Below, piece by piece: positions 17,259-25,007 of a DNA stretch of 64,000 nt (its first letter is position 1; every line of letters begins with the position of its first letter). The stretch spans positions 9,858,001 to 9,922,000 of the forward strand of contig NZ_CP102770.1 of NCBI RefSeq assembly GCF_038561935.1, read 5' to 3'. The notes under the pieces are model-generated. The model did no database searches. It had not been told where the DNA came from and saw nothing but the letters and a program-made list of their open reading frames with translations. The translations under genes were made by a program, and so were the position numbers. Origin of the DNA: Myxococcus stipitatus (lineage in GTDB: Bacteria; Myxococcota; Myxococcia; Myxococcales; Myxococcaceae).

Positions 17259-17266
17259 GTGCATCG
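17259..17266. repeat. Target-site duplication, right copy
   Basis: GTGCATCG, identical to 14858-14865, directly after the right inverted repeat. Confidence 0.92.
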
Positions 17267-17731
17267 AAACATCTTGGCCTCGGGGCGAATACCCGACTCC
17301 TTGAGGACCAGGTTCTTGACCCGCCCAATCTGGTCTTTCCGCAAAGCGTTCATCCTGTAGACGCCTTTCTCCATATCAATGGCGTCTTCCGCGCCCACCA
17401 GATTGACGATGGAGTAGTCCTCCGCCACGACATCACCCTGGTGGTTCTTCACGGCCACCGGCAGGTACTCCGCATTGGTGACCTCCAGCGACTCAAGCAA
17501 CTTCCGCACTCGGCCCGACACAATCAAGGCATCAAGGGTATTGGTCTGGAAGTCATAGAGGCGTCGAGCCTCCGGGAAGTTGTCCGAGAACTGCACTGCC
17601 GCCCCACGAGGGAACTCCAGCCGCAGGCTCTTGCCTTTGTCGAAGCGATAATCCGCAGGACTCCTGGGAGGGTACGATTCAATGAGGCCACCATCCACAG
17701 TGGACTGTGTCCTGAGCACGAAGTAGCTCAT
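17259..17731 (-). pseudogene. 5' part of the imm11-family gene interrupted by the IS66 element
   Basis: Encodes the first 157 residues of an Imm11-like protein: MSYFVLRTQ, SPADYRFDKG, ALIVSGRVRKLLESLEV, AEYLPVAVKNH, YSIVNLVGAEDAID and ending MFRC at the insertion point. In the element the frame runs only about a codon to a stop. The start at 17731 is chosen by alignment with the two intact copies. The truncated product lacks the conserved RRLILIREDV end and probably does not fold. Confidence 0.88.
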
Positions 17732-17864
17732 ACCGGTAACTCTCTCTGTAGAGAGCACCTCGTCCGACAGGATCTGCTTCTGCCTTCAGGGCATCCCATC
17801 AAACATTTGGTGCTTTCGCCTTCGCCCATAGGTGAGCGGACAGCCATTTTCTTCTATTGAAAAC

Positions 17865-17895
17865 CAAGGGGCGCATCCACTCGGCACGCCCCTTG
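17865..17895 (-). terminator. Rho-independent-like terminator after imm11 copy at 17903
   Basis: CAAGGGGCG (17865-17873) and CGCCCCTTG (17887-17895) form a perfect 9-bp stem with a 13-base loop. On the minus strand it is followed by GTTTTC. It starts 7 bases past the stop codon of the minus-strand imm11 copy. Confidence 0.65.
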
Positions 17896-17902
17896 ACTCG
17901 AC

Positions 17903-18490
17903 TCAAATCTCGAAACCATCCCAGCCTTCAGCCTTGTAGACCGCAAATCCTGTCAGACCTTCCTTCTGGAAGGCCGCAAGGACGTCTTCCCGAATGAGAA
18001 TCAGCCTGCGATCCATGGTGCATCGAAACATTTTGGACTCGGGGCGAATGCCAGACTCCTTGATGGCCAACTTCTTGAGCCATCCGATTTGGTCCTTCGC
18101 CAGGGAGTCCATTTCATAGATGCTTTTCTCCGCATCAATGGCATCCTCAGCGCCCACGAGATTGACGAAGGCATAATCCTCCGCCACAACTTCGCCCTTG
18201 TGGTTCTTCACTGCCACCGGCAAGTACTCCGCATTTGTGATTTCCAGCGACTCCAGGATCTTCCGAACCCGCCCCGAAACAATCATTGCGCTCAGGATGT
18301 TTGTCTGGAAGTCGTAGAGTCGCCGAGCATCTGGGTAGTTGTCCGAAAACTGGATCGCAGCCCTGCGAGGAAACTCCCGGATGAGGCTCGTGCCCTCATC
18401 GAAACGCCAGTCGGCTGGACTGTTCCGTGGGTACGACTCAATGTAGCCACCGTCCGCAGTGGCCTGTGTCTTGAGTACGAAGTAGCTCAC
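17903..18490 (-). CDS. Imm11-family (DUF1629) immunity protein
   Basis: A 195-residue protein with the Imm11/DUF1629 pattern: YFVLKTQ start, ALIVSGRV-like block (here AMIVSGRVRKILESLEI), AEYLPVAVKNH, YAFVNLVGAEDAIDAEKS, MFRCTMDRRLILIREDV and a final VYKAEGW. It starts at a GTG with GAGAGGA upstream. It is one of three copies next to the AHH-type toxin at 19252-20124, on the same strand and downstream of it. The family is known to protect against polymorphic toxins. Base composition is visibly more AT-rich than the flanking genes. Confidence 0.8.
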   Translation of the reverse strand: MSYFVLKTQATADGGYIESYPRNSPADWRFDEGTSLIREFPRRAAIQFSDNYPDARRLYDFQTNILSAMIVSGRVRKILESLEITNAEYLPVAVKNHKGEVVAEDYAFVNLVGAEDAIDAEKSIYEMDSLAKDQIGWLKKLAIKESGIRPESKMFRCTMDRRLILIREDVLAAFQKEGLTGFAVYKAEGWDGFEI

Positions 18491-18648
18491 ACCAAACTAA
18501 TCCTCTCAAAAGGAGAATCCCCCGACGGGAGCGGGCTCCAACAACGCAACTCGCACGCTGGCGAGCTCATCGTCGGCTATGGGGAACTGGCATTCACTCC
18601 TCAATCGAAGCGAGGAGCGCGTCCACACAGCGAGCCTCTCGGCTCAAC

Positions 18649-19236
18649 TCAAAGCGCGAGTCCATCCCAGCCTTCGGCCTTGTACACCTTGAAGCCCGTC
18701 AGGCCCTCCCTCTTGAAAGCCTCATGAACGTCCTCTCGGATGAGGATCAGTCTGCGCATCATGGTGCATCGAAACATCTTGGCCTCCGGACGAATGTCCG
18801 ACTCCTTGATAGCTAGACTGTTGATTCGCCCAATCTGATCTTTCTTCAAAGCATTCATCCTGTAGACGCCTTTGTCCATATCAATGGCGTCTTCCGCCCC
18901 CACCAGATTGACGATGGCGTAGTCCTCCGCCACGACTTCATCCTGGTGATTCTTCACCGCAACCGGCAGGTACTCCGCATTAGTGATTTCCAGAGACTCG
19001 AGCAGTTTTCGCACCCGACCAGATACAATCAAGGCGCTCAGCGTGTTGGTTTGGAAGTCATAGAGACGGCGAGCCTCTGGGAAGTTGTCCGAGAATCCCA
19101 CGGATGCCCCGCGAGGAAACTCCCGGATCAAACTCTCCCCCCTATCAAACCTGTAATCCGCGGGACTTTTGGATGGGTACAGCTCGATGAGTCCCCCATC
19201 CGAAGTCGCCTGCGTCTTGAGTACGAAGTAGTTCAT
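18649..19236 (-). CDS. Imm11-family (DUF1629) immunity protein, toxin-proximal copy
   Basis: A 195-residue close paralogue of the 17903-18490 product, sharing all Imm11 blocks, with MNYFVLKTQ at the start and GFKVYKAEGW at the end. It begins 15 bases after the toxin stop codon at 19252, so it is probably co-transcribed with the toxin and the best candidate for its cognate immunity protein. It is more like the disrupted third copy than the middle copy in several blocks (DAIDMDKGVYRMNAL versus DAIDMEKGVYRMNAL). Confidence 0.82.
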   Translation of the reverse strand: MNYFVLKTQATSDGGLIELYPSKSPADYRFDRGESLIREFPRGASVGFSDNFPEARRLYDFQTNTLSALIVSGRVRKLLESLEITNAEYLPVAVKNHQDEVVAEDYAIVNLVGAEDAIDMDKGVYRMNALKKDQIGRINSLAIKESDIRPEAKMFRCTMMRRLILIREDVHEAFKREGLTGFKVYKAEGWDGLAL

Positions 19237-19251
19237 ATCGAAGAAACTCTC

Positions 19252-20124
19252 TCAGTAAAGCGCGCCCCATTCATATGTGCCTGTGCCCTCCTTCGGGGCA
19301 TATCGCACATGCGGATGGATGAATTCTTGTCCCTCGGTGCGTGCCTCCACCAAGTCCCTGCTCAACTTGACTAGGTACCTCCAAAAATCCTCTTCGAGTT
19401 GCTTCAACACCCTGAAAACTTCTTCAGTCAAAGCCTTGTGGGACTCGCCTTGATCGATGACCTCCTGCAGGTCTCTAGAGATGGCCCGCATCTCCTCCAT
19501 GACGAGCTGAGTGTACTGAGGATGATCTCCTGGGTGCTGAATGAGCGCATGAACCGGCACCGCCCATGACTCATCCGGCAGATTGATGATGTTGTGACCA
19601 TGGTTGATGTTGTAGTCCGATTGGAGGATCAGCCGAAGCTGTTGATAAGTGAATGACGGACTCTCCACTTCACGCTTCTTGGTCACATAATAGAAAGCGG
19701 ACCCCGGGAGCATGTGATGTGCCTCCCAGGCATAGGGCCACTTCTGACCTGCCTTCCCTCCCAGGGGTGAACGCGCGCCCGGGTTGAAGTTCTCAGGGGG
19801 CCCACCAGGAAACTCCGCGGTCTTCCGAACCAGGTCTCGAATCTCGTCCAGGTACTTGTGGCCGAACTCGCGGTACACACCTCGGCCGTTCTGGGCACGA
19901 AGGTAGTCCGACCCGTTCTGTGCGTACCCATGGACCTTGCCCAACACGCCTTTCGGCACTGTGTTGGCATCCACATGCTCGCCCGTCGCGGCGGCTTCTT
20001 TCTTCTTCTTCTTTTCCTTCCGCGTATCGAAGGCGGTGTACCTGCGCTCAGCACTCCGCTTGAAGATGTCGGAGAGCTTCTGCGCCAGCTCCGTGTTCAT
20101 CTCTCCCTTGGACACGAACGCCAT
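19252..20124 (-). CDS. AHH-type nuclease toxin (T6SS cargo candidate)
   Basis: A 290-residue protein. The N-terminal part is basic with a lysine run (KEKKKKKE) that may be a linker. The C-terminal half has AWEAHHMLPGSAF (His136-His137), NINHGHNIINLP and VPVHALIQHPGDHPQYT, the signature of the AHH branch of the HNH/EndoVII nuclease superfamily found in polymorphic toxins. No signal peptide, VgrG or PAAR domain is fused, so it probably rides on the nearby DUF2169/DUF4150/VgrG proteins. The ATG at 20124 has a GGGGG-containing upstream and removes a non-coding-like N-terminal stretch. It would degrade target-cell DNA or RNA. Confidence 0.78.
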   Translation of the reverse strand: MAFVSKGEMNTELAQKLSDIFKRSAERRYTAFDTRKEKKKKKEAAATGEHVDANTVPKGVLGKVHGYAQNGSDYLRAQNGRGVYREFGHKYLDEIRDLVRKTAEFPGGPPENFNPGARSPLGGKAGQKWPYAWEAHHMLPGSAFYYVTKKREVESPSFTYQQLRLILQSDYNINHGHNIINLPDESWAVPVHALIQHPGDHPQYTQLVMEEMRAISRDLQEVIDQGESHKALTEEVFRVLKQLEEDFWRYLVKLSRDLVEARTEGQEFIHPHVRYAPKEGTGTYEWGALY

Positions 20125-20258
20125 CTGAACCCCCACCAGGTAGCGAGCCCCCCACCACACCCCTCCTGGAGCCCATCCGCACTCCATCCTATCCCATTGT
20201 CCACACGGTGCCCTACGCTTCCGCGCCGCCACCGCCTGCCCATCCGGAGCCGTCAGTC

Positions 20259-21053
20259 ATGCCCGATTTGATGTCCCTGCGCTCCGATGCCGCCGCCGAA
20301 CTCGGCAGGTTCTTCAAGCGCTTCGAGCCCGGCGCCGACCGAGACACCTTGCTGTCCCAGTTCGACACCCTCACCCGGCACTTCCACATCATCGCCGTGG
20401 CGACCCTGCTCGTGGACGGCAACTCCCAGGGCTGCTTCCTCAACCTCTGTCGCGCCGCGGAGAACTGGCGCCGTCTGCTGGCCCTGCTTCGCTCCCGGAA
20501 CCTCCCTCCCCCGCCCGCAACGAAGACCCTCCCGCTCCTCGCTGCCCTGGCCGCGGGTCGGTTCGACCTCGCCAACACCCTCGCGACAGCACCTGCCTCA
20601 CCGCGCATCGTCCCGGACGAGTACGAAGATGAGTACCTGTGGGCGACGCTCCTCCGACATTTCGCGAGCCAGCCCCCCGCGACGGCCTCCACCGTCGCCC
20701 CCCTGCTCACGCAGCTCAAGGGCCTCAACAAGAAGGACTACGGCCCTCGCTGCGACCTGGCGCAGGCGATGCTCGACCAGGACACCGACGCTTTCGCGAG
20801 CGCCTTCGAACGCGCTCGACTCGACTACGAGCTCCACACGGAGAAGAAGGCCGCGAGCTTCGCCACGCCATTCACCGCGTTCGCGCCGCACCGCTTCCTC
20901 TGGCTGGAAGGACTGGCCCTCCTTCGACTCGGTGAACGTGCGGGCATCGTCCTGGCCGATGCTGACTACAAGTACTGTCCACCCCTCGCCCGCGTCCCCA
21001 TGACCGCGACGTACACGGGTGACTGGACCATCCCCAACGTCGCCGAAGACTGA
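20259..21053 (+). CDS. Imm49-like immunity protein
   Basis: About 264 residues, all helical and without a signal peptide. The pattern (SLRSDAAAELGRFFKRFEPG, LDYELHTEKKAASFATPF, FAPHRFLWLEGLALLRLGERAGI, YKYCPPLARVPM) recalls the Imm49 family; this is from memory. It is divergent from the AHH toxin gene and convergent with the DUF6484 gene. Its cognate effector is not obvious in this window: either the AHH toxin or one encoded elsewhere. ATG 20259 has GGAG nine bases upstream; the frame also has an upstream start at 20208. Confidence 0.62.
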   Translation: MPDLMSLRSDAAAELGRFFKRFEPGADRDTLLSQFDTLTRHFHIIAVATLLVDGNSQGCFLNLCRAAENWRRLLALLRSRNLPPPPATKTLPLLAALAAGRFDLANTLATAPASPRIVPDEYEDEYLWATLLRHFASQPPATASTVAPLLTQLKGLNKKDYGPRCDLAQAMLDQDTDAFASAFERARLDYELHTEKKAASFATPFTAFAPHRFLWLEGLALLRLGERAGIVLADADYKYCPPLARVPMTATYTGDWTIPNVAED

Positions 21054-21074
21054 GCCGTCAAGCACCACGCAGGC

Positions 21075-21593
21075 TCAGTTGATCTGCACCTTGCCCCCCT
21101 TGATGCGCTGAGTGCCGGAGGCAACGGTCACCAGGTCCGTTCCACGCAGGACCACCTTCCCATCTCGACGCAGCGTCAGACTCGCCCGGCCGCACTCGAG
21201 CACGATCTCCTCGTGGCCGCGGAGGACGAGCCGCTCTCCATCCACCACCACCTGCTCGGGTGTCTCCGAGAGCGTTCCCTCGAGCACGGCATCGATGTGC
21301 GGCGTCGCGCTGGGCACCGCCAACAGCGTGAGCAGGATGGGGAGCGTCGGGTCACCGTTCTCGAACATCAGGAGCGCTTGCTGGCGCTGCTCGGCAGCGG
21401 CGGCCAGGGTGGCTCCATCCAGGGAGGCGGAGACTCGCGCCGGAAGACTTCCCCGCGCATTCCCCGGGTAGTCCACCTGCACCGCGCCGCCTTCGCCCAC
21501 GGCGACCACCCACCCCACTCGAGGCTCTCGAATCCGCTCCTCCTCCACGACACCGCCCTGCTGCTTCGAGAACTCCTGCTCACGGCTGGACAT
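21075..21593 (-). CDS. DUF6484-type T6SS-associated protein
   Basis: A 172-residue protein of the DUF6484 type. A small beta-domain comes first (GWVVAVGEGGAVQVDYPGN, SLPARVSASL), then a VgrG-like 'LLMFENGDPTLPILLTLL' segment that mimics the VgrG GNPDRPL turn. The C-terminal part is a short VgrG-like beta-helix (LRGHEEIVLECGRASLTLRR, GTQRIKGGKVQIN). Such proteins accompany TIGR02270 and KS-like genes in vgrG islands. It is probably a spike accessory or adaptor. It is on the same strand as the DUF4150 and DUF2169 genes. Confidence 0.7.
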   Translation of the reverse strand: MSSREQEFSKQQGGVVEEERIREPRVGWVVAVGEGGAVQVDYPGNARGSLPARVSASLDGATLAAAAEQRQQALLMFENGDPTLPILLTLLAVPSATPHIDAVLEGTLSETPEQVVVDGERLVLRGHEEIVLECGRASLTLRRDGKVVLRGTDLVTVASGTQRIKGGKVQIN

Positions 21594-21629
21594 GCGCTGG
21601 GGACCTTGGACTCGCTCGGGGATGTATGG

Positions 21630-22094
21630 CTACAAATCCTTCTCGCACACCAGACACTTGCCCTTCTCTCCGCGCTTCCCCATGGCAACCACTGGCGCCT
21701 GGAGCAGCGGGAACGGTGGCGTGTTCTTGTCGTTGTGCAGCATCAGGTCGAAGGAGCGAGCCACGCCCTTGCCCTCGAAGCTGACATCGAAGGAGTAGTT
21801 GACGAACTCCGCCTTGCCCTTGGTCTTGTTGGAGGCCACTCCGCCACCGGCCGTCCCCGCCTCATCCCCGGTGCTCGTCTTGAAGTTCGAGTCCGCGATG
21901 CACACGGGCTTGCCGTTCACCTTGACCTTCTTGGTCCCCTTATCCGTGTCCGAGGACTGGGCGATGTTCGGATAGGGGATGGGAACGGGACCTGCGGGGC
22001 TCGGCGTCTTGCACACATCCGGGAAGGCGATGGTCTTCCCATTCGTGTCCTGCGTCACGACCGACAGATGGTTCACTCCGACGTCCGCGCTCAC
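21630..22094 (-). CDS. DUF4150 PAAR-like spike-tip protein
   Basis: A 154-residue protein with the DUF4150 signature: FPDVCKTPSPAGPVPIPYPN, SSDTDKGTKKVKVNGKPV, GDEAGTAGGGVASNKTKGKA and VARSFDLMLHN. It ends in two Cys (CLVCEKDL). DUF4150 proteins are PAAR-like tips that sharpen VgrG and recruit cargo. It lies between DUF6484 and DUF2169 genes on the same strand, with short gaps. There is no toxin domain fused, so it probably recruits a separate effector. Confidence 0.88.
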   Translation of the reverse strand: MSADVGVNHLSVVTQDTNGKTIAFPDVCKTPSPAGPVPIPYPNIAQSSDTDKGTKKVKVNGKPVCIADSNFKTSTGDEAGTAGGGVASNKTKGKAEFVNYSFDVSFEGKGVARSFDLMLHNDKNTPPFPLLQAPVVAMGKRGEKGKCLVCEKDL

Positions 22095-22143
22095 CGAGTC
22101 TCCCCCTGAGACAAGCCAATCCCCTCCCCCATCCTACCGCATC

Positions 22144-23244
22144 TCAAGGGTCGAGCGCTCGCGGCCCCCAGCGCTCGGAGCCCTCGCACTCCACCTCCAG
22201 CGCCTCCACCTCCATCGGCTCCCGCTCCAGCACCAACAGCCCTCGCCAGAGCAGGAACAGCCGCATCGCGTCCGTGTCGATGATGACGGTGTCCAGGCGC
22301 AGCTCCAGCGACGCATCCGAGGCGTTCTTCCGGAACACCCGCACCGTGGGCGGCGGCAGGCCCGGCAGGTCGAACACCAACCGTCCCTCTGGCGTGGTGT
22401 TGGCCACCACCACGGACTCATTCCCCTTCAGGTAGCCCGGCGCCACGAGCCCGGGCGAGGCCGCGCTGAAGAACCTCCGGTCGAAGTCCTTCGGCAGCAG
22501 GGGCTTGCGGCTGCTCGCCCACTTCTCGTCATACGTACCCGCGAAGTCCGTGCGCGGCGCCCAGTGCGGGCTGATGAACCCGAAGCCCGCGGGCGGAGGC
22601 TGGTCACTCCAGCTCTTCACACGCTGGGCCGGCTCCTCCAGGTTGGGGAGTCGGATTCCCTCCTCGAAACGTCCCCCCGATGCGCGAAACCCGGTACCCA
22701 CCGGGTTGCGCGGCTCGAACTGGTGCCGCGTCTCATCCGGGTGACTGCGGTCCCAACCTCCGAAGGCGCGCTCGTAGCGCAGGGGAATGCGCTCGAAGGG
22801 CAAGGGCTTCGTCATGGAGATTCCCCCCATGCTCTTGAACCAGACCCGCTGCCCGATGACCTGGACACCCTTCTGGACGGGACCGACCCGCAGCGCGACC
22901 AGCAGCTCTCGCGTGTCCGGCTTCGAGGCAACAGCGTGGCCCACCAGGACGACGTCCGTGGCCGGCTTGAAGAAGGCCACCTCCGGCTCATACCGGTCGC
23001 TCGAGCGTTCGTCGTCCTCGTCCCAGCGCCGACCCGTCATCTTGAGTGGCGCCTGCTCCTCGGCCAGCGTCAGCGAGCCTCGGGGGCTGATGTCGAAGGT
23101 GGCCTTCACCACCGGAACGAGCAGCGGCCGCAGCTCCTCGTCAGCCAGATAGAGCGGCTCGAAGGTGAATGGCGTGAAGTTCTGCGTGGAGGGCTGCCCC
23201 ATGCCTCCGTGTTCTATTCCGTCGACCCAGGGCATTCCAGGCAC
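22144..23244 (-). CDS. DUF2169 T6SS adaptor/assembly protein
   Basis: A 366-residue protein. It matches DUF2169: VVKATFDISPRGSLTLAEEQ, SVLVGHA-like block (VVLVGHAVASKPDT), RVGPVQKGVQVIGQRVW, FERAFGGWDRSHPDE-like block and NPVGTGF. DUF2169 proteins are chaperones/adaptors that help load PAAR-linked effectors in T6SS. GTG 23244 has CGGAGGG five bases upstream; ATG 23235 and ATG 23202 are alternatives. The next gene on the strand (ABC permease) ends only 18 bases upstream of this start, so some read-through is possible. Confidence 0.85.
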   Translation of the reverse strand: MPGMPWVDGIEHGGMGQPSTQNFTPFTFEPLYLADEELRPLLVPVVKATFDISPRGSLTLAEEQAPLKMTGRRWDEDDERSSDRYEPEVAFFKPATDVVLVGHAVASKPDTRELLVALRVGPVQKGVQVIGQRVWFKSMGGISMTKPLPFERIPLRYERAFGGWDRSHPDETRHQFEPRNPVGTGFRASGGRFEEGIRLPNLEEPAQRVKSWSDQPPPAGFGFISPHWAPRTDFAGTYDEKWASSRKPLLPKDFDRRFFSAASPGLVAPGYLKGNESVVVANTTPEGRLVFDLPGLPPPTVRVFRKNASDASLELRLDTVIIDTDAMRLFLLWRGLLVLEREPMEVEALEVECEGSERWGPRALDP

Positions 23245-23262
23245 ACGGAGCCCTCCGCCGGC

Positions 23263-24075
23263 CTACTCCTTCACCGCCCCCGCGGTGAGTCCAGACACAA
23301 TCCTCCGCTGGAACAGCACCGTCAGCACCACCAAGGGCAGCGTGGCCACCACGGAGGCCGCGGCAATCTCTCCCCACGGCTCCCGGTGCTCGCTCGCGAA
23401 CAAGCTGATGGCCACCGGCACCGTCCGCTTCTCCGGCGTCGTCAGGAACGTCAACGCATACAGGAACTCGTTCCACGAGAAGATGAACACCAGGATGGCC
23501 GTCGTCGCCAACCCCGGTGCCGCCAAGGGCAACAGCACCCGCCGGAACGCCTGGAACGGCGTGCACCCATCCACTCGCGCCGCGCGGTACAGCTCATCCG
23601 GGAGCTGCTTGAAGAACGACGTCAGCACCCACAGCGTCAACGGCAGCGCGAACGTCGTATAAGGCAACGCCAGCCCCACCAGCGAGTCCCGCAGCCCCAC
23701 CGCGCGCAGGATGAGGTACAGCGGGCTCACCGTGGCAATCGGCGGGAACATGCTCACCGCCAGCGCCGCGCTCAACACCACTCCCTTGCCTCGAAACTCG
23801 AGCTTCGCCAGCGCGAACGCCGCAGCCGCGCCCACCACCAGGCAGAACGCCGTCGTCAGCGCCGCCACCACCAGCGAGTTCACCACCACGCGCAGGAACG
23901 GCCGCCCCCACAGCACGCTCACGTAGCTCTCCAGCGTCAGGTGCGAGGGCCACGGCCGGGTCAGCTCCCCATCCGGCCACAGGCTCGTCAGCACCTGCCA
24001 GAGGAACGGCCCCAGGAAGAACGTCAGGAACGCCACCACCGCCAGCGCCGTCCCCACTCCCACGCGTGACTTCAT
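23263..24075 (-). CDS. Sugar ABC transporter permease, MalG type
   Basis: A 270-residue inner-membrane permease with six predicted membrane segments. The EAA loop is ELYRAARVDGCTPFQAFRRVLLPLAAPGLATT, of the MalG/carbohydrate-uptake CUT1 class. The ATG overlaps the stop of the MalF-like gene in an ATGA (24072-24075), so the two are translationally coupled. No ATP-binding subunit is nearby; a shared MsiK/MalK-like ATPase encoded elsewhere is likely. Confidence 0.92.
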   Translation of the reverse strand: MKSRVGVGTALAVVAFLTFFLGPFLWQVLTSLWPDGELTRPWPSHLTLESYVSVLWGRPFLRVVVNSLVVAALTTAFCLVVGAAAAFALAKLEFRGKGVVLSAALAVSMFPPIATVSPLYLILRAVGLRDSLVGLALPYTTFALPLTLWVLTSFFKQLPDELYRAARVDGCTPFQAFRRVLLPLAAPGLATTAILVFIFSWNEFLYALTFLTTPEKRTVPVAISLFASEHREPWGEIAAASVVATLPLVVLTVLFQRRIVSGLTAGAVKE

Positions 24076-25007
24076 CGCGCCGTCTCCTCTCGCCCCAACA
24101 GCCGCAGCCACACCGCCGCCAGCACCACCACACAGACGAACGTGGCCACCGCCAACGTGCTCCCGTACCCGAAGTCCCCCGAGCGCATCAGCGTCTTGTA
24201 CGCGTAGATGCTCAGCGTCTCCGTCGTGTTCGCGGGCCCCCCTTCCGTCAGCACATAGATGGCGTCGAACACCCGGAACGCATCCAGCGACCGGAACAGC
24301 AACGCCAACAACAGCGCCGGCTTGAGCAACGGCAACGTGATGGAGCGGAACGTCCGCCACGCCGAAGCCCCATCCACCCTTGCCGCCCGATACAGGTCCT
24401 CCGGAATCCCTTGCAGCCCCGCCAGCACCAGGAGCGCGACGAAGGGCGTCGTCTTCCACACGTCCACCAGGATGGCCGCGTGCAGCGCATACCCCGGCGC
24501 CCCCAGCCAGTTGATGTCCGCCCCCAACAACAACCGGTTGATGAGCCCCGAGTCCGGATTGAACATCCACGCCCACAGCCGCGCGCTGACCACCGTGGGT
24601 ATCGCCCACGGCACCAGCACCGCCGCTCGCAACAACCCTCGCCCCGGGAACGCGCGCTGGAGCAACAGCGCCAGCGGCACCGCGAGCAACAGCTCCACCG
24701 TCACCGCCACCAGTGTGAAGTACGCCGTGTTCCCAAGCGCCGACCAGAACCGCGCATCCCCCAACAGGTACGCGTAGTTCCCCCACCCCACGAAGCGCTT
24801 CTCCCCAAACACCAGGATGAAGCGGTGCAGGCTCAGCCACATCGCCGCGAGAATCGGATACAGCGCCACGCCCGCCAGCACGCCCACCGCGGGCGCCACC
24901 AGCCAGTAGGCCTGCCTCCGCTCCCGCTCCAGCGAGCCGCGCCTGCCTCGCGTTCGCACGGGCTCCACCACCCGAGGCTCCTCGACCTGCTTCTCCAAGG
25001 GCCTCAT
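24072..25007 (-). CDS. Sugar ABC transporter permease, MalF type
   Basis: A 311-residue permease. A charged N-terminal tail precedes six hydrophobic segments, and the EAA loop is DLYRAARVDGASAWRTFRSITLPLLKPALL. The LTEGGPANTTETLSIYAYK block is typical of CUT1 MalF-like proteins. ATGA overlaps join it to both the binding-protein gene upstream and the MalG-like gene downstream. Confidence 0.93.
   Translation of the reverse strand: MRPLEKQVEEPRVVEPVRTRGRRGSLERERRQAYWLVAPAVGVLAGVALYPILAAMWLSLHRFILVFGEKRFVGWGNYAYLLGDARFWSALGNTAYFTLVAVTVELLLAVPLALLLQRAFPGRGLLRAAVLVPWAIPTVVSARLWAWMFNPDSGLINRLLLGADINWLGAPGYALHAAILVDVWKTTPFVALLVLAGLQGIPEDLYRAARVDGASAWRTFRSITLPLLKPALLLALLFRSLDAFRVFDAIYVLTEGGPANTTETLSIYAYKTLMRSGDFGYGSTLAVATFVCVVVLAAVWLRLLGREETAR

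Noticed and set aside
17903-18490. Reading the imm11 copies as parts of one larger gene
   Set aside because: Each has its own start, stop and, for this copy, a terminator; the lengths are equal.
23245-23262. Treating the ABC permease and DUF2169 genes as one functional operon
   Set aside because: The gap is short, but sugar uptake and T6SS adaptor functions are unrelated; read-through is possible but functional linkage is not supported.
21979-24069. Open frame of 696 codons opposite DUF4150, DUF2169 and the permease gene
   Set aside because: Overlaps three recognised proteins; His/Arg/Gln-rich shadow.
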